A stretch of DNA of 64,000 nucleotides, from assembly GCA_030745875.1 (NCBI GenBank), contig JASLNT010000011.1:1-64000 (forward strand), written 5' to 3'. The notes under the pieces were generated by a model. That model was given only the letters and a program-made list of their open reading frames with translations, was not told the DNA's origin and did not search any database. The stretch is from Phycisphaerae bacterium. GTDB taxonomy: Bacteria > Planctomycetota > Phycisphaerae > SM23-33. A program made the translations under genes and the position numbers. The first letter of the stretch is position 1; each line of letters starts with the position of its first letter. Below are positions 1-8,936 of this stretch, one piece after another.

Positions 1-141
1 GCGAATGGCATCCTTGCCGCTTTCACCCATTGGATTCTCCAGTTTTGCTGCCTTTGATCTTGAGGAAACCCTTTGTTTATGCGGTCGAACGATGCTCTAT
101 TATACCCAAGGACGAAACCTAAACCAGGAAATCCGGGTTCA

Positions 142-1320
142 ATGCAAGCCCAAAGCTCCAATCATACGACAAACAGTCAGACAGAACAACCCGTCGGGGC
201 GCTCTACGTCCACATACCCTTCTGTCGGAGCAAATGCGATTATTGCGATTTCTACTCGCTGCCTGACATGAATGAACTCGCCAGGCCCTGTATCCGGGCG
301 ATATGCCTGGAACTGAAACTGCACGCCCACAATCTGACTGTTCCGTTGAACAGCATTTTTGTAGGAGGCGGAACGCCCACAGCGTTGGAACCACCACTCT
401 TATCGCAACTTCTGTCGACGCTAGCCGAGTATGGAGATGACCGAACGGAATTCAGCATCGAAGCCAACCCCTGCACAGTAACCAGCGAAACAGCCGCAAT
501 GCTGCATGGGGCGGGAGTAAACCGCGTCAATATCGGAGCGCAATCGTTCATCCAGGCGGAATTGACCGCACTGGGCAGAATTCATGATCCGGATCTGATT
601 GTAACGGCTTGGGAAACGCTTCGCCGCGCCGGACTCCAGCGCCTTGGTTTGGATCTTATCTACGCCGCACCCGGCCAGAATCCGGATTCCTGGAGGTTTT
701 CGCTGGGCAAGGCGTTGAGCCTGGCGCCGGATCACTTGAGTTGCTACGCGTTGACCGTCGAGAGTGATACGGAGATAGGGAGGCGGCGCGACAGCGGGGA
801 GTTTGTCGAAATGGACGAATCAGCCCAAGCCGACTGCTATCAAACCGCTGTCGAAACCGCACGCGCCGCCGGACTCGAACAATATGAAATATCCAACTTC
901 GCGGCGCCGGGGCGACAATGCAGGCATAATTTGACCTATTGGCGAAATGAGCCCTATCTGGGCCTTGGACCGGCTGCAGCCAGTTATATTAGCGGCGTCA
1001 GGAAGACTAACAATCCTGATGTCCAGGCGTACATCCAAGCCCTCCGGATCGGTCAGCCTCCCCCCTGCCGCAGTGAAAAGCTCACCGGGCGAGCGGAAAT
1101 GGGCGAAACGATCATGCTCGCGCTGCGAATGGTTGAAGGCGTAGATCGGTCCGCGTTCGTCGCAAGGTTCGGAGTGGACATCCCCGAAGCATTCGGACGG
1201 ACGGTGCAACGCTACTGCAGACAAGGCGCACTGCTGCTTGACGATCGGCAACTTCGAATAGCGCCCGAAGCGATGGTGGTGTCGAACACTATTATGGCTG
1301 ACATACTGGCCGAGATCTAA
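142..1320 (+). CDS. hemW: HemW-like radical SAM protein
   Basis: This is a radical SAM protein of the HemW family (oxygen-independent coproporphyrinogen oxidase-like; HemW is known as a heme chaperone). The cluster motif CxxxCxxC is seen as CRSKCDYC at C28, C32 and C35, directly after the family's ALYVHIPFC strand. The motif HNLTYWRNEPYLGLGPAA, typical of HemW and HemN, lies in the C-terminal half. With the start at the ATG at 142 the protein is 392 residues, normal for the family. An earlier in-frame start at 73 would add a poorly structured 23-residue tail, and I reject it. The next gene is 97 bp downstream on the same strand. HemW and HemN cannot be separated with full certainty by eye, but the short N-terminus favours HemW. 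Confidence 0.9.
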   Translation: MQAQSSNHTTNSQTEQPVGALYVHIPFCRSKCDYCDFYSLPDMNELARPCIRAICLELKLHAHNLTVPLNSIFVGGGTPTALEPPLLSQLLSTLAEYGDDRTEFSIEANPCTVTSETAAMLHGAGVNRVNIGAQSFIQAELTALGRIHDPDLIVTAWETLRRAGLQRLGLDLIYAAPGQNPDSWRFSLGKALSLAPDHLSCYALTVESDTEIGRRRDSGEFVEMDESAQADCYQTAVETARAAGLEQYEISNFAAPGRQCRHNLTYWRNEPYLGLGPAAASYISGVRKTNNPDVQAYIQALRIGQPPPCRSEKLTGRAEMGETIMLALRMVEGVDRSAFVARFGVDIPEAFGRTVQRYCRQGALLLDDRQLRIAPEAMVVSNTIMADILAEI

Positions 1321-1417
1321 TTCGATGCTATAATGGACCCTGAGCGACTCGGACAACTGCTCGCAATTACCGGGCTTTATCCTGCGTTTCGGTCGGTTTC
1401 CCGGAAAGGAATACATC

Positions 1418-2542
1418 ATGACCAAGCATCGCATTCCAGCGACCTGTCTGTTGATACTGTCGTTTGTCGCCGCCGGCGGTATCTGCAAGGCCCAACCGGC
1501 CTCCAAATCGGACCCCGAACCAGCCGGTAAGGACGTACCGCCCAGCGTGCTGGCCAAGATGAACGCAAACTTCCGCCCGAAAGTTCGCCCAACATCGCGG
1601 GAACAGTTCATTGAGATAATGACGAGGCAGACCACTGAGATAATCAAGCTGGGACGGTCCGCGGAGAAAGAATACCCAAACGCAAATGGCCTGGTTCAGG
1701 TGTGGGGAATGATGCTGGAAGCCGCCGGATTCCTCCAGGAAAGCAAACCGGGCGAGAGCAACAAGGCTCAACTCCTTGGAATCGCCGAACGCATAATGAA
1801 CTCCAAAAGTCCGCCCAAGCTGAAAGCCCAGGCGGATTTCGTCCGCACTCGCTGGAGAATTGCGCCAAAACCGAGCAGTATCGCAAAAGACGCCGAAAAG
1901 CAGATCCGCGATTATCTTAAACGCCACAACGCCCCGGAGGTCAAAACCACCGCCATAGTCCGAGGGACTATCATGGCGGGCCTGGCCAATCTCGACAAGC
2001 TCCGCAATGAACTAGCCGCCATTCTCGAGAAGGAATACAGCAGTTCGCCGGGAGTTACGGGATTTCTGATGAGTATCGGTCGAAGACCCACATTCCGGGC
2101 CCAGTTGACGAAACTCGACGGAAGCACTCTGTCGCTACCCGGCGACCTGCTGGGAAAGGTAGTCGTGATTGACTTCTGGGCGTCGTGGTGCAGACCATGC
2201 CTGCAGACCCTGCCCAAAATGACGCAGATATACTCCAGGTACAAGGACAGGGGCGTCGAGATCGTGGGCGTCAGTCTGGATCGCGCCGGGACCGGGAAAT
2301 TGCTGAGCGAGTTCGCCAGGAAACACAACCTCAACTGGATTCACACGTACAGCGGCAAGTACTGGGACGACCCGACAGCAAAGAAGTACGGTGTGACTGC
2401 GATACCGGCGATCTGGGTTGTCGGCAAGGATGGGAAGATCGTGTCGAACAACGCCCGCAGCAACCTTGAGGCTGTTGTCGTTAAGGCCCTTAAGGGCCCG
2501 ACCGAAAAACCGACCGAAAAAGAGAAGAAGCCCGCCAAGTAA
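1418..2542 (+). CDS. Secreted TlpA/thioredoxin-fold protein
   Basis: This is an exported thiol-disulfide oxidoreductase-like protein of 374 residues. The first 25 residues form a Sec signal peptide: basic start, hydrophobic core, then a GICKA-like end. Residues 30-215 are helical with no motif I recognise. Residues 225-355 form a TlpA/AhpC-type thioredoxin fold with the active site WCRPC (C258 and C261) preceded by VVIDFWAS, and a cis-proline segment YGVTAIPAIWVV. The C-terminus is a Lys/Pro/Glu-rich tail. An AAAGGA ribosome-binding site lies just upstream of the ATG at 1418. TlpA proteins of this size with a long N-terminal helical region are common in Planctomycetota. The substrate is unknown. 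Confidence 0.85.
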   Translation: MTKHRIPATCLLILSFVAAGGICKAQPASKSDPEPAGKDVPPSVLAKMNANFRPKVRPTSREQFIEIMTRQTTEIIKLGRSAEKEYPNANGLVQVWGMMLEAAGFLQESKPGESNKAQLLGIAERIMNSKSPPKLKAQADFVRTRWRIAPKPSSIAKDAEKQIRDYLKRHNAPEVKTTAIVRGTIMAGLANLDKLRNELAAILEKEYSSSPGVTGFLMSIGRRPTFRAQLTKLDGSTLSLPGDLLGKVVVIDFWASWCRPCLQTLPKMTQIYSRYKDRGVEIVGVSLDRAGTGKLLSEFARKHNLNWIHTYSGKYWDDPTAKKYGVTAIPAIWVVGKDGKIVSNNARSNLEAVVVKALKGPTEKPTEKEKKPAK

Positions 2543-2623
2543 CCTCTTCCGACCGCAAACGACCCGAAGAACAGATTCATCACACCGCTTGCATTGCCCG
2601 ATATCCGGAGGTATGCTCCGCTC

Positions 2624-3109
2624 ATGCGAACATCAGTGCTTATTACGTGCGTGGCGGCCTGCCTTGTCGCCGTTGGGTGCAGAAACCAGTGGGAGTTGAA
2701 GTGGCCCGGTCAGCAGGCTGCGACAGCCAATCCCAAGCCCGAATCCCCCACCAACCCGACCCCAAAAACCACCCTTACGCCACAGCAGGAAATCGCCCAA
2801 CTGCAGCGCCAGATCAAAACGCTCCGCGCGAGGTTGGATGTTATCGAAGACGAGAACGCCAAGCTGCGCGAGTCCAACAAGAGCGTTCAGGATCTCCAGA
2901 AGGAACTCAAGCGGCGGACATTCACCGCCAAAATGCAAGCCGAGGATCTCAGAATACTCAAGACCGCCGCAATCGAGCGAGACCTGTACAAGACTCGGTC
3001 CGAACGCCTGCAGAGAGAGCTGACGGCTCTCCGGGCCAAAATACCGGGTGGAGACAACACCGGGGCAGCCCCGGTCAAGACCCCCGCCACCAAACCGGCG
3101 GGACCGTGA
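2624..3109 (+). CDS. Coiled-coil lipoprotein
   Basis: This is a small lipoprotein of 161 residues. The leader ends in the lipobox LVAVGC, with lipidated Cys at residue 19. A Pro/Thr-rich linker follows (about residues 28-48), then a long heptad-like coiled coil (about 50-135: repeated LQRQIKTLRARLDVIEDEN and LQKEL segments) and a Pro/Ala/Lys tail. A GGAGG sits 12 bases before the ATG at 2624, so I prefer this start to one 30 bases earlier. It is probably anchored in a membrane facing the periplasm. I do not recognise a specific family. The kinase-like gene starts 71 bp downstream. Confidence 0.75.
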   Translation: MRTSVLITCVAACLVAVGCRNQWELKWPGQQAATANPKPESPTNPTPKTTLTPQQEIAQLQRQIKTLRARLDVIEDENAKLRESNKSVQDLQKELKRRTFTAKMQAEDLRILKTAAIERDLYKTRSERLQRELTALRAKIPGGDNTGAAPVKTPATKPAGP

Positions 3110-3180
3110 ATTGGTCCCGCACCGCTCGATCCCTACAGAAACAACTGGACTGTCATTCCAACCGTCGCAAGAGCATCACC

Positions 3181-4290
3181 ATGCGTGTAGTCGTAACCGG
3201 ACAAGTCGGACTGGACAAGAAGGCGTTTGTAGGGCGCGTTTCGGCGCTCGCTTCCAGGCAGGGATTCGAGCTGACCACCTCAAGCGTCGGCGACCTGATG
3301 TATGCAGAGGCGCCCGATGTAATGCCCGGCCGCATTCTCGACCTGCCCCTGTCGCGACTAAACTCGTTGCGACGCAGCGTTTTCAAAGATGTGTTGGCGA
3401 TATGCAGGGATCAGCCCAACGTACTTGTGAACACTCACGCCACATTCCGCTGGCGTCACGGGCTGTTTTCGGCGTTTGACCACGATCTAATGGACGAACT
3501 TAACGCCGACTTGTACCTCGTAATGGTCGACAACGTTGACCGAATCCACCATCGCCTCGTACGAGACGGGCACCGCGACCACACGCTGAAAGACATCATG
3601 GTCTGGCGCGAGGAGGAGATACTGGCCACCGAACTCCTCAGCCAAATCGTCCGAGGGCACGGATGCTGCTATATAATGGCCGTCGGAACCGACGAAAGCA
3701 CCGCACAGACCGTAGTGGACCTGCTCTTTCGCCCGCAAAAGAAGAAAGCCTACATCAGCTTTCCGATGTCCCACGTCACCGACATGCCGGACCTGCTGAC
3801 CGAAATAGACTGTTTCAGACGTGAGTTGAAACGCTGTTTCACCTGCTTCGATCCAGGCGACCTGGAAGAGAAATACCTAACCACGCTGGCGTTGGACGCC
3901 GCTCAAAAGGGACTCCGCTCGGTTGAAACCGGTCCGCCCGGACAAAAAGTGACGCTCGACACGGCGCAACTGCTCGACATCATCGCCGATATTGACGGGC
4001 AGATCTACGCTCGCGACTTCAAGCTGATAGACCAAGCCGACATGATAGTCTCGCTGGTTCCGGCGCTTCCCGACGGGCGCCCAGGCCTGTCCAGCGGCGT
4101 CGAACGCGAACTCCAGCACGCACACGAAGCGACCAGGGAAGTCTTCGTAATATGGAAACCCCAGGCCGAACCGTCGCCTTTTGTAACCGAGACGGCCACA
4201 AAAGTGTTCGGTTCAACGAATGAAGCAATCCAGTACTTCCACGACAACGAATACATCCCCGCCGAATCCTCCGGCACGCTGTTCGGCTAG
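3181..4290 (+). CDS. Kinase-like / nucleoside deoxyribosyltransferase-like fusion
   Basis: This 369-residue cytoplasmic protein has two parts. The N-terminus starts MRVVVTGQVGLDKKAF, which resembles the P-loop strand of archaeal-type adenylate/cytidylate kinases, but the Walker A motif is degenerate (GQVGLDKK instead of GxxGxGK[ST]). Residues 60-190 keep a kinase-like layout, including a VNTHATFRWRHG segment and LYLVMVDN. The C-terminal part (about 240-350) reads like a nucleoside 2-deoxyribosyltransferase-type Rossmann fold: a YARDFKLIDQADMIVSLVP segment followed by SSGVEREL, whose Glu (E308 or E310) sits where the family's catalytic Glu is found. I infer a nucleotide-handling enzyme. The activity is unknown and ATP binding is doubtful. 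Confidence 0.6.
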   Translation: MRVVVTGQVGLDKKAFVGRVSALASRQGFELTTSSVGDLMYAEAPDVMPGRILDLPLSRLNSLRRSVFKDVLAICRDQPNVLVNTHATFRWRHGLFSAFDHDLMDELNADLYLVMVDNVDRIHHRLVRDGHRDHTLKDIMVWREEEILATELLSQIVRGHGCCYIMAVGTDESTAQTVVDLLFRPQKKKAYISFPMSHVTDMPDLLTEIDCFRRELKRCFTCFDPGDLEEKYLTTLALDAAQKGLRSVETGPPGQKVTLDTAQLLDIIADIDGQIYARDFKLIDQADMIVSLVPALPDGRPGLSSGVERELQHAHEATREVFVIWKPQAEPSPFVTETATKVFGSTNEAIQYFHDNEYIPAESSGTLFG

Positions 4291-4316
4291 TATCGCCTCT
4301 TACGGGAACTGGAACA

Positions 4317-5753
4317 CTATCTGAAACGTTTCCCTTCCGGGTTCTTCGGTTCGGCCTGCGAGACAGGCTCCACGTGCTCCCGCGAGGCAATGTCGGCCAT
4401 TTTCTTTACGATCGCCGGGTGCTTGTCTGCAACGTTGTTCTTCTCACCAACGTCCTTACTAAGATCATAGAGTTCGAAGGGCGCATCGGCCTTCATTTTC
4501 ACCAGCTTCCATTTGCCCATCCGCACCGCCTGCTGCAGGCCGTTCTTCACGTAAGTGAGCTTCTTCCAGTTCGCCACGCGCGTGTATTCCCAATAGAGGA
4601 ATTCATGGACCTTCTGCTCCCGAGCCCTTCCGGTAAGGGTCGGCGCGGTGGAAATTCCATCGATGCCTTTGGGCAGGTGCTTCGTTGTTCCGGTCAACTC
4701 GGCCAGAGTCGGCATGACGTCGGCGAAGTACCAGGGCAAATTGCTTTGGCTTCCGGGGGCGATTCGGCCGGGCCAGCGAACAATCAATGGAATGCGAATT
4801 CCGCCTTCGTACAAGTTGGTTTTCTGGCCTCGGTACGGGCCGTTTGAACCGAAGAAGTTCCCGAATGCGGGATAACCTCCGTTATCCGAGCAGAAGAACA
4901 CTACGGTATTGTCATCGATTTTCAATTCCTTGAGCAGATCGATTATCTCGCCCAGGTGTCGGTCAACCATCGCAATCATGGCGGCGTAAACCTTGGCGCT
5001 TTTTGGCCAGGGCTTATCCTTCAATCCAGCCATCGTGGGATCGTCGTCCGGGATATGCCACCGGCCGTGCGGCGGGGTCCAGGGGCAATAACAGAAGAAC
5101 GGGCGGTCCTTATTACGGCGTATGAACTTTTTGGCCCGCTCAAATATTACATGATGGGCGTATCGCCGGCTGGATCCCTTCGGGCCTTTCAACTCCACCT
5201 TCCTGCTGTTATGCCAGACATAATCCGTCCAGTAGTCATGGGCGTGGACCTGGTGGTAATATCCGAAAAACTCATCAAATCCATGCTTCTCCGGTACGCC
5301 GGGGGTGCCTACTTCGGCAATTCCCCACTTACCGAAACCACCGACCTTATACCCGCCCTTTTTGAGGACTTCAGCAACCGTCACATCGTCGGCCAGCAGC
5401 GAAATACCGCCCAGATTGCCCCGAACTGTCGTGTGTCCCATGTGCCTGCCGGTCATAAGAACGCTCCGGGCCGGAGCACAAACACAACAACCGGAATACG
5501 CCTCGGTAAACCGCATTCCCTCCGCGGCCATTTTGTCGATCTTGGGTGTCGGGAGCTTTTGCTTGTTCCCCCCGTAACATCCGGGGTCCAGCGGTCCCAT
5601 ATCGTCAACTATGATATATACAATATTGGGATTCCCCGCCCTGTCTGCGGTATTTCCCCGACCTTCCGCAGTCGAACAATCGTCAAGCGCAACCAACGCC
5701 GCGCCAACGCCGACCGATTTAAGAAACTCCCGTCGCGAGTTTATCCATTCCAT
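4317..5753 (-). CDS. Secreted sulfatase (arylsulfatase A family)
   Basis: This is a sulfatase of the alkaline-phosphatase superfamily, 478 residues. The metal-binding start NIVYIIVDDMG and the maturation motif CAPARSVLMTG (C-x-P-x-R, Cys92 converted to formylglycine) are both present, as are GKWG, the late metal site FFCSDNGG and the RGQKTNLYEGGIRIPLIVRWPG block. The N-terminus RREFLKSVGVGAALVAL looks like a Tat-type leader. The ATG at 5753 has AGGAG six bases upstream, and a GTG one codon earlier is less likely. It lies 52 bp downstream of iscX on the same strand and may be transcribed by read-through, but nothing links it functionally to Fe-S assembly. The substrate cannot be predicted. Confidence 0.92.
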   Translation of the reverse strand: MEWINSRREFLKSVGVGAALVALDDCSTAEGRGNTADRAGNPNIVYIIVDDMGPLDPGCYGGNKQKLPTPKIDKMAAEGMRFTEAYSGCCVCAPARSVLMTGRHMGHTTVRGNLGGISLLADDVTVAEVLKKGGYKVGGFGKWGIAEVGTPGVPEKHGFDEFFGYYHQVHAHDYWTDYVWHNSRKVELKGPKGSSRRYAHHVIFERAKKFIRRNKDRPFFCYCPWTPPHGRWHIPDDDPTMAGLKDKPWPKSAKVYAAMIAMVDRHLGEIIDLLKELKIDDNTVVFFCSDNGGYPAFGNFFGSNGPYRGQKTNLYEGGIRIPLIVRWPGRIAPGSQSNLPWYFADVMPTLAELTGTTKHLPKGIDGISTAPTLTGRAREQKVHEFLYWEYTRVANWKKLTYVKNGLQQAVRMGKWKLVKMKADAPFELYDLSKDVGEKNNVADKHPAIVKKMADIASREHVEPVSQAEPKNPEGKRFR

Positions 5754-5805
5754 CACAAACTCCTGTTAGCACAACCACACGCAAAAGGAACGAACAAGAA
5801 AGGGG

Positions 5806-6015
5806 TTAGTCTTCCTGGGAATATTCCAGCCAGGCCATTTGGATCGCTTCTAGAATCCCCTCGCTCGAGGCGCTCGGATCGTCAGCGAAATTGGGCAATT
5901 CGGTCACCAGCTTGTGCAACTCCGTGAAACGCACACTCAGCGGCTGGCTGTCGGGAAACTTTTCGTTGAGTTCAAAACCGATCTCGTCGGCGTCTGTCCA
6001 TTTCAATTCAGCCAT
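5806..6015 (-). CDS. iscX: IscX, Fe-S assembly adaptor
   Basis: This small acidic protein of 69 residues matches IscX over its full length. The opening LKWTDADEIGFELNEKFPD, the middle LSVRFTELHKLV and the end ILEAIQMAWLEYSQED are family hallmarks. In the known system IscX binds IscS and modulates cysteine desulfurase activity, possibly as an iron-dependent regulator. It is the last gene of the isc operon here, as in Escherichia coli, 16 bp after fdx. The size is normal. I am confident of the family because several conserved blocks agree. Confidence 0.93.
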   Translation of the reverse strand: MAELKWTDADEIGFELNEKFPDSQPLSVRFTELHKLVTELPNFADDPSASSEGILEAIQMAWLEYSQED

Positions 6016-6031
6016 CGGGCGCCTCTCGGAG

Positions 6032-6385
6032 TTATCCGTGTTCTGACACTGCGTTTCGATTCCAGCCGGGAATGCTCACCGTCACGTCGCCGGTCACGAC
6101 AGCCAGGCAGGCCAGACGGCTGTCGAGCTTGTTGCCCGGAACCTGGTCTACAGTGTCCAATTCGTCGTCTCCGGCTTCGGTGAGGTTGTCGGCGCCGTCT
6201 TCTACAATCACGTGGCAAGTCCCGCACACTCCCACCCCGCCGCAAGCACATTCCAGCGGAATGTCGTTGGCAAGGGCGATATCAAGCAGGCTGCCGGGCT
6301 GCCCGTGGCTGCCGTAGGGAAAGTCGTCGGGGTCTACCGAAACGGTCTTGTCGACCGGTTTGAATGTCACATTATATTCTGGCAT
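6032..6385 (-). CDS. fdx: [2Fe-2S] ferredoxin of the isc operon
   Basis: This is an adrenodoxin-type ferredoxin of 117 residues that supplies electrons for ISC Fe-S assembly. The cluster motif is C-x5-C-x2-C, read as CGGVGVCGTCHV, with the fourth ligand in SRLACLAVV about 37 residues later. LLDIALANDIPLECACGG precedes it. The N-terminus MPEYNVTFKPVDKTV is the usual first beta strand, so I use the ATG at 6385. An open frame continues upstream into hscA but has no family similarity. The gene starts 16 bp downstream of the hscA stop codon. Confidence 0.92.
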   Translation of the reverse strand: MPEYNVTFKPVDKTVSVDPDDFPYGSHGQPGSLLDIALANDIPLECACGGVGVCGTCHVIVEDGADNLTEAGDDELDTVDQVPGNKLDSRLACLAVVTGDVTVSIPGWNRNAVSEHG

Positions 6386-6401
6386 CTGTGGGAGCCTCAG
6401 A

Positions 6402-8234
6402 TCAAACATCATCCATTTTGCGGCCCTTGATGGTCTTGGACAGCACGCTGTCCATCTGGGCCTCGGTAAGCGGCATGGCCGCGTCGTTGGCGACGCCCAT
6501 CGCCTCATAGACAGCGTCGCAGTCTTCGCCTTCCCTCTTGGCCTTCAGGTCCCCCACCGCCGCATCAAGCGCCTGGCGTTGCCCTGGCGTCAGGACATCG
6601 CCGGCGGTTTCAAGCGATTTCTCTATCGCCTTCAGTATCCTCTCCGATTCATTTCTCAGATCGATCAGGCGGTGGGCGTTGAGGTCCTCCATCGCGTGGG
6701 CGTACGACTCATTCACCATCGAGTCGACCTCATCTCGCGTAAGACCGTGAGCGGGAGTTATCTGCACGGAAGCTGCTTTTCCGGAGCGAAGTTCGCGCGC
6801 CGAAACGCCCAGAATACCATTGGCGTCCAGCAGGAAAGTGACCTGCACTCTCGGCGCTCCGGCGGGCATGGGCGGAATGCCCGTTAGTTGGAACTTGCCC
6901 AGCGAGCGACAATCCTTGGCTAATTCGCGTTCGCCCTGAAGCACGTGTATGTCAACGGAAGTCTGCCCGTCGACGTACGTGCTGAACGTCTCGGAGGCTT
7001 GGCAGGGAACGGTCGAGTTGCGCATGATCAGCTTTCCGACCGCTCCGCCGAGCGTCTCAATGCCCAGAGAAAGAGGAGTAACGTCCAGCAGGAGAGTGTC
7101 GCGTTTGATCCCGGCGAGTATCCCCGCCTGAACGGCCGCTCCGAGAGCAACGATCTCGTCGGGGTTCACAGCAGTGTAGGGCTCCCGCCCGAAAAACTCC
7201 TTCGTCTTGCTGCACACCAGCGGCACGCGGGTGGATCCGCCCACCATAACAACCTGGTCTATATCTTGAGGACCGAGGCCCGCATCCCGCAGCGCCCGGG
7301 CGCAGTGTTCTATCGTGTGGTCGACCCACCTGGTCGCCAGCGATTCGAATTCATCCCGAGTGATCGTCCTCCGGAAAACTCTGCCGCCCCCAAGAGCGAC
7401 TTCCACCGTGGCGTCAAGCTCAGTCGACAGGCGAATCTTCGTGGCCTCGGCAAAAGTCCGCAGGGCCTGTCGCGTAGCCGGCGGGAATGTCAATTCCTCG
7501 CCAAATTCGCTGCGTATCTCGTCGGTCAGCAGGTTTATCAACTCGCGATCCAGATCATCACCGCCAAGCTGCGTGTCGCCCTGCGTGCTGAGCACTTCAA
7601 ATACTCCGCCCGAAACCCTCAGGATCGATACGTCGAAGGTTCCCCCGCCGAGATCATAGACGGCTATACAGGCGTCTTCGTTGCGGTCCAATCCATACGC
7701 CAGCGCCGCAGCCGTAGGCTCATTTATTATTCTGCAAACCTCCAGTCCGGCGATTCGCCCCGCATCGCGAGTGGCCTGACGCTGCGAATCGTCGAAATAC
7801 GCCGGAACCGTAATAACCGCCCGCGAAATTTCCTTACCCGACCCGCAGACGACCTCGGCGCGAGTCTTTATGTCGCGGAGTATTATCGCCGAGAGCTCTT
7901 GCGGCGTCATCCGGCGTCCCTGAACATTCACGCAAACCGTATCGTGTCGCCCGGGCACGATATCGTACGGCAGGACATCCATTTCGTTTGTCAAATCTTC
8001 AACGCTCTTGCCCATCAGGCGTTTGACAGAGTAAACCGTAGCAGTCGGGTTCTCCACCGCGTGGTCTCTGGCCTCCTGTCCGACGGTCACCTTTCCCTCA
8101 CTGAAAGCAATAACGCTGGGCACGAGCGATGCGCCCCGGTCATCGCGAATAATCTCCGGACCGCCCGACGTCATCACAGCCGCCAGCGAATTGGTTGTGC
8201 CCAGGTCTATTCCGAGTATCAAGTTATCACTCAT
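6402..8234 (-). CDS. hscA: HscA, Hsp70 chaperone for Fe-S transfer
   Basis: This is an Hsp70-family ATPase of 610 residues. The nucleotide-binding domain shows LGIDLGTTNSLAAV, VPAYFDDSQRQATRDAG, NEPTAAALAYG and AVYDLGGGTFDVSIL, then VVMVGGSTRVPLV. The substrate-binding domain follows from about residue 390 (DVTPLSLGIETLGG). The length and the position between hscB and fdx identify it as HscA rather than DnaK: there is no long acidic EEVD-like tail. The ATG at 8234 overlaps the end of hscB in an ATGAGTGA arrangement, implying translational coupling. HscA uses ATP to help release the cluster from IscU together with HscB. Confidence 0.94.
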   Translation of the reverse strand: MSDNLILGIDLGTTNSLAAVMTSGGPEIIRDDRGASLVPSVIAFSEGKVTVGQEARDHAVENPTATVYSVKRLMGKSVEDLTNEMDVLPYDIVPGRHDTVCVNVQGRRMTPQELSAIILRDIKTRAEVVCGSGKEISRAVITVPAYFDDSQRQATRDAGRIAGLEVCRIINEPTAAALAYGLDRNEDACIAVYDLGGGTFDVSILRVSGGVFEVLSTQGDTQLGGDDLDRELINLLTDEIRSEFGEELTFPPATRQALRTFAEATKIRLSTELDATVEVALGGGRVFRRTITRDEFESLATRWVDHTIEHCARALRDAGLGPQDIDQVVMVGGSTRVPLVCSKTKEFFGREPYTAVNPDEIVALGAAVQAGILAGIKRDTLLLDVTPLSLGIETLGGAVGKLIMRNSTVPCQASETFSTYVDGQTSVDIHVLQGERELAKDCRSLGKFQLTGIPPMPAGAPRVQVTFLLDANGILGVSARELRSGKAASVQITPAHGLTRDEVDSMVNESYAHAMEDLNAHRLIDLRNESERILKAIEKSLETAGDVLTPGQRQALDAAVGDLKAKREGEDCDAVYEAMGVANDAAMPLTEAQMDSVLSKTIKGRKMDDV

Positions 8235-8883
8235 GAGCATGCTCCGCATCCGTTGCCTGCGCAAGCAGTTTCTTTGCGTAAGAAACCGCATTCAGCTGCT
8301 GTCGCAATTCGCCCAGAAGATCGTCCACCGCAGCTTTACAGGACACTGACTCCTGGTACTGTTCAAACAGAATTCCGATCCTGTGTATCAGCCCGTCGTG
8401 CTGAGTTTTCAGAACGTCGGCGATGCGGGCGATTTCGGATCTGTCCTCGGCGGCAAGCGCGTCAGTAAGTTCCTCTTGCATCATCATCATCGCGCCGAGA
8501 AAGCCGTCGGGCACGGACTTGTCCTCCGCCGAACTCTTGCCCCCGAACAGCGTCAGAAGATATGACGCTCTGGCCGCAGGGTCGCTCAACGCCCGGTAAG
8601 CCTCATTCAGCGCCGCCGAAACCTGCAAGTGCAATTGCTGCACTTCGGGCGTATCGTCGGCGTGGAAGTCCGGGTGGGCGTGCCTGCTCAGGGCCAGGAA
8701 CTTGCGGTGAATCTCAGCGGGGTCAAGGTCGAAACGCCTGGGCAGGCCCAAAAGCGTGAAGTGGTCGACCACCGCGGCGTCGGGACCTATCGTGTGACAG
8801 TAGTCGCAGACCACCGGGGTGCTCATGGTTTTGTCGCAATGCGTGCACTTTACAGGTGTGGCCTGATCGTGTGTTTCGGTCAT
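8227..8883 (-). CDS. hscB: HscB, J-domain co-chaperone with N-terminal zinc ribbon
   Basis: This is a J-domain co-chaperone of HscA, 218 residues. Residues 13-35 carry two CxxC pairs (CTHC and CDYC), a probable zinc ribbon. The J domain follows (about 40-110), with the HPD tripeptide seen in SRHAHPDF. The C-terminal part is the three-helix domain that binds IscU in HscB proteins. Bacterial HscB of the E. coli type, about 171 residues, lacks the zinc ribbon; mitochondrial and some other HscB proteins have one. It sits between iscA (53 bp upstream) and hscA (8 bp overlap). Confidence 0.92.
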   Translation of the reverse strand: MTETHDQATPVKCTHCDKTMSTPVVCDYCHTIGPDAAVVDHFTLLGLPRRFDLDPAEIHRKFLALSRHAHPDFHADDTPEVQQLHLQVSAALNEAYRALSDPAARASYLLTLFGGKSSAEDKSVPDGFLGAMMMMQEELTDALAAEDRSEIARIADVLKTQHDGLIHRIGILFEQYQESVSCKAAVDDLLGELRQQLNAVSYAKKLLAQATDAEHAHE

Positions 8884-8936
8884 GATTCTCTCTCAAGCAA
8901 GTGTTTCCCAGGCGACTAACCAACCACCCCCGCACG

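Noticed and set aside
2647..4290. Longer start for the kinase-like fusion, 178 residues upstream of the ATG at 3181
   Set aside because: The extension lies in a different frame of the lipoprotein gene and is compositionally nonsense; the family-like MRVVVTG start is at 3181.
6945..8468. 507-residue open frame on the plus strand opposite hscA/hscB
   Set aside because: It is antisense to clear HscA and HscB sequence; its Arg/Ser-rich product has no motif or start signal. Long shadow frames are expected in GC-rich codons.
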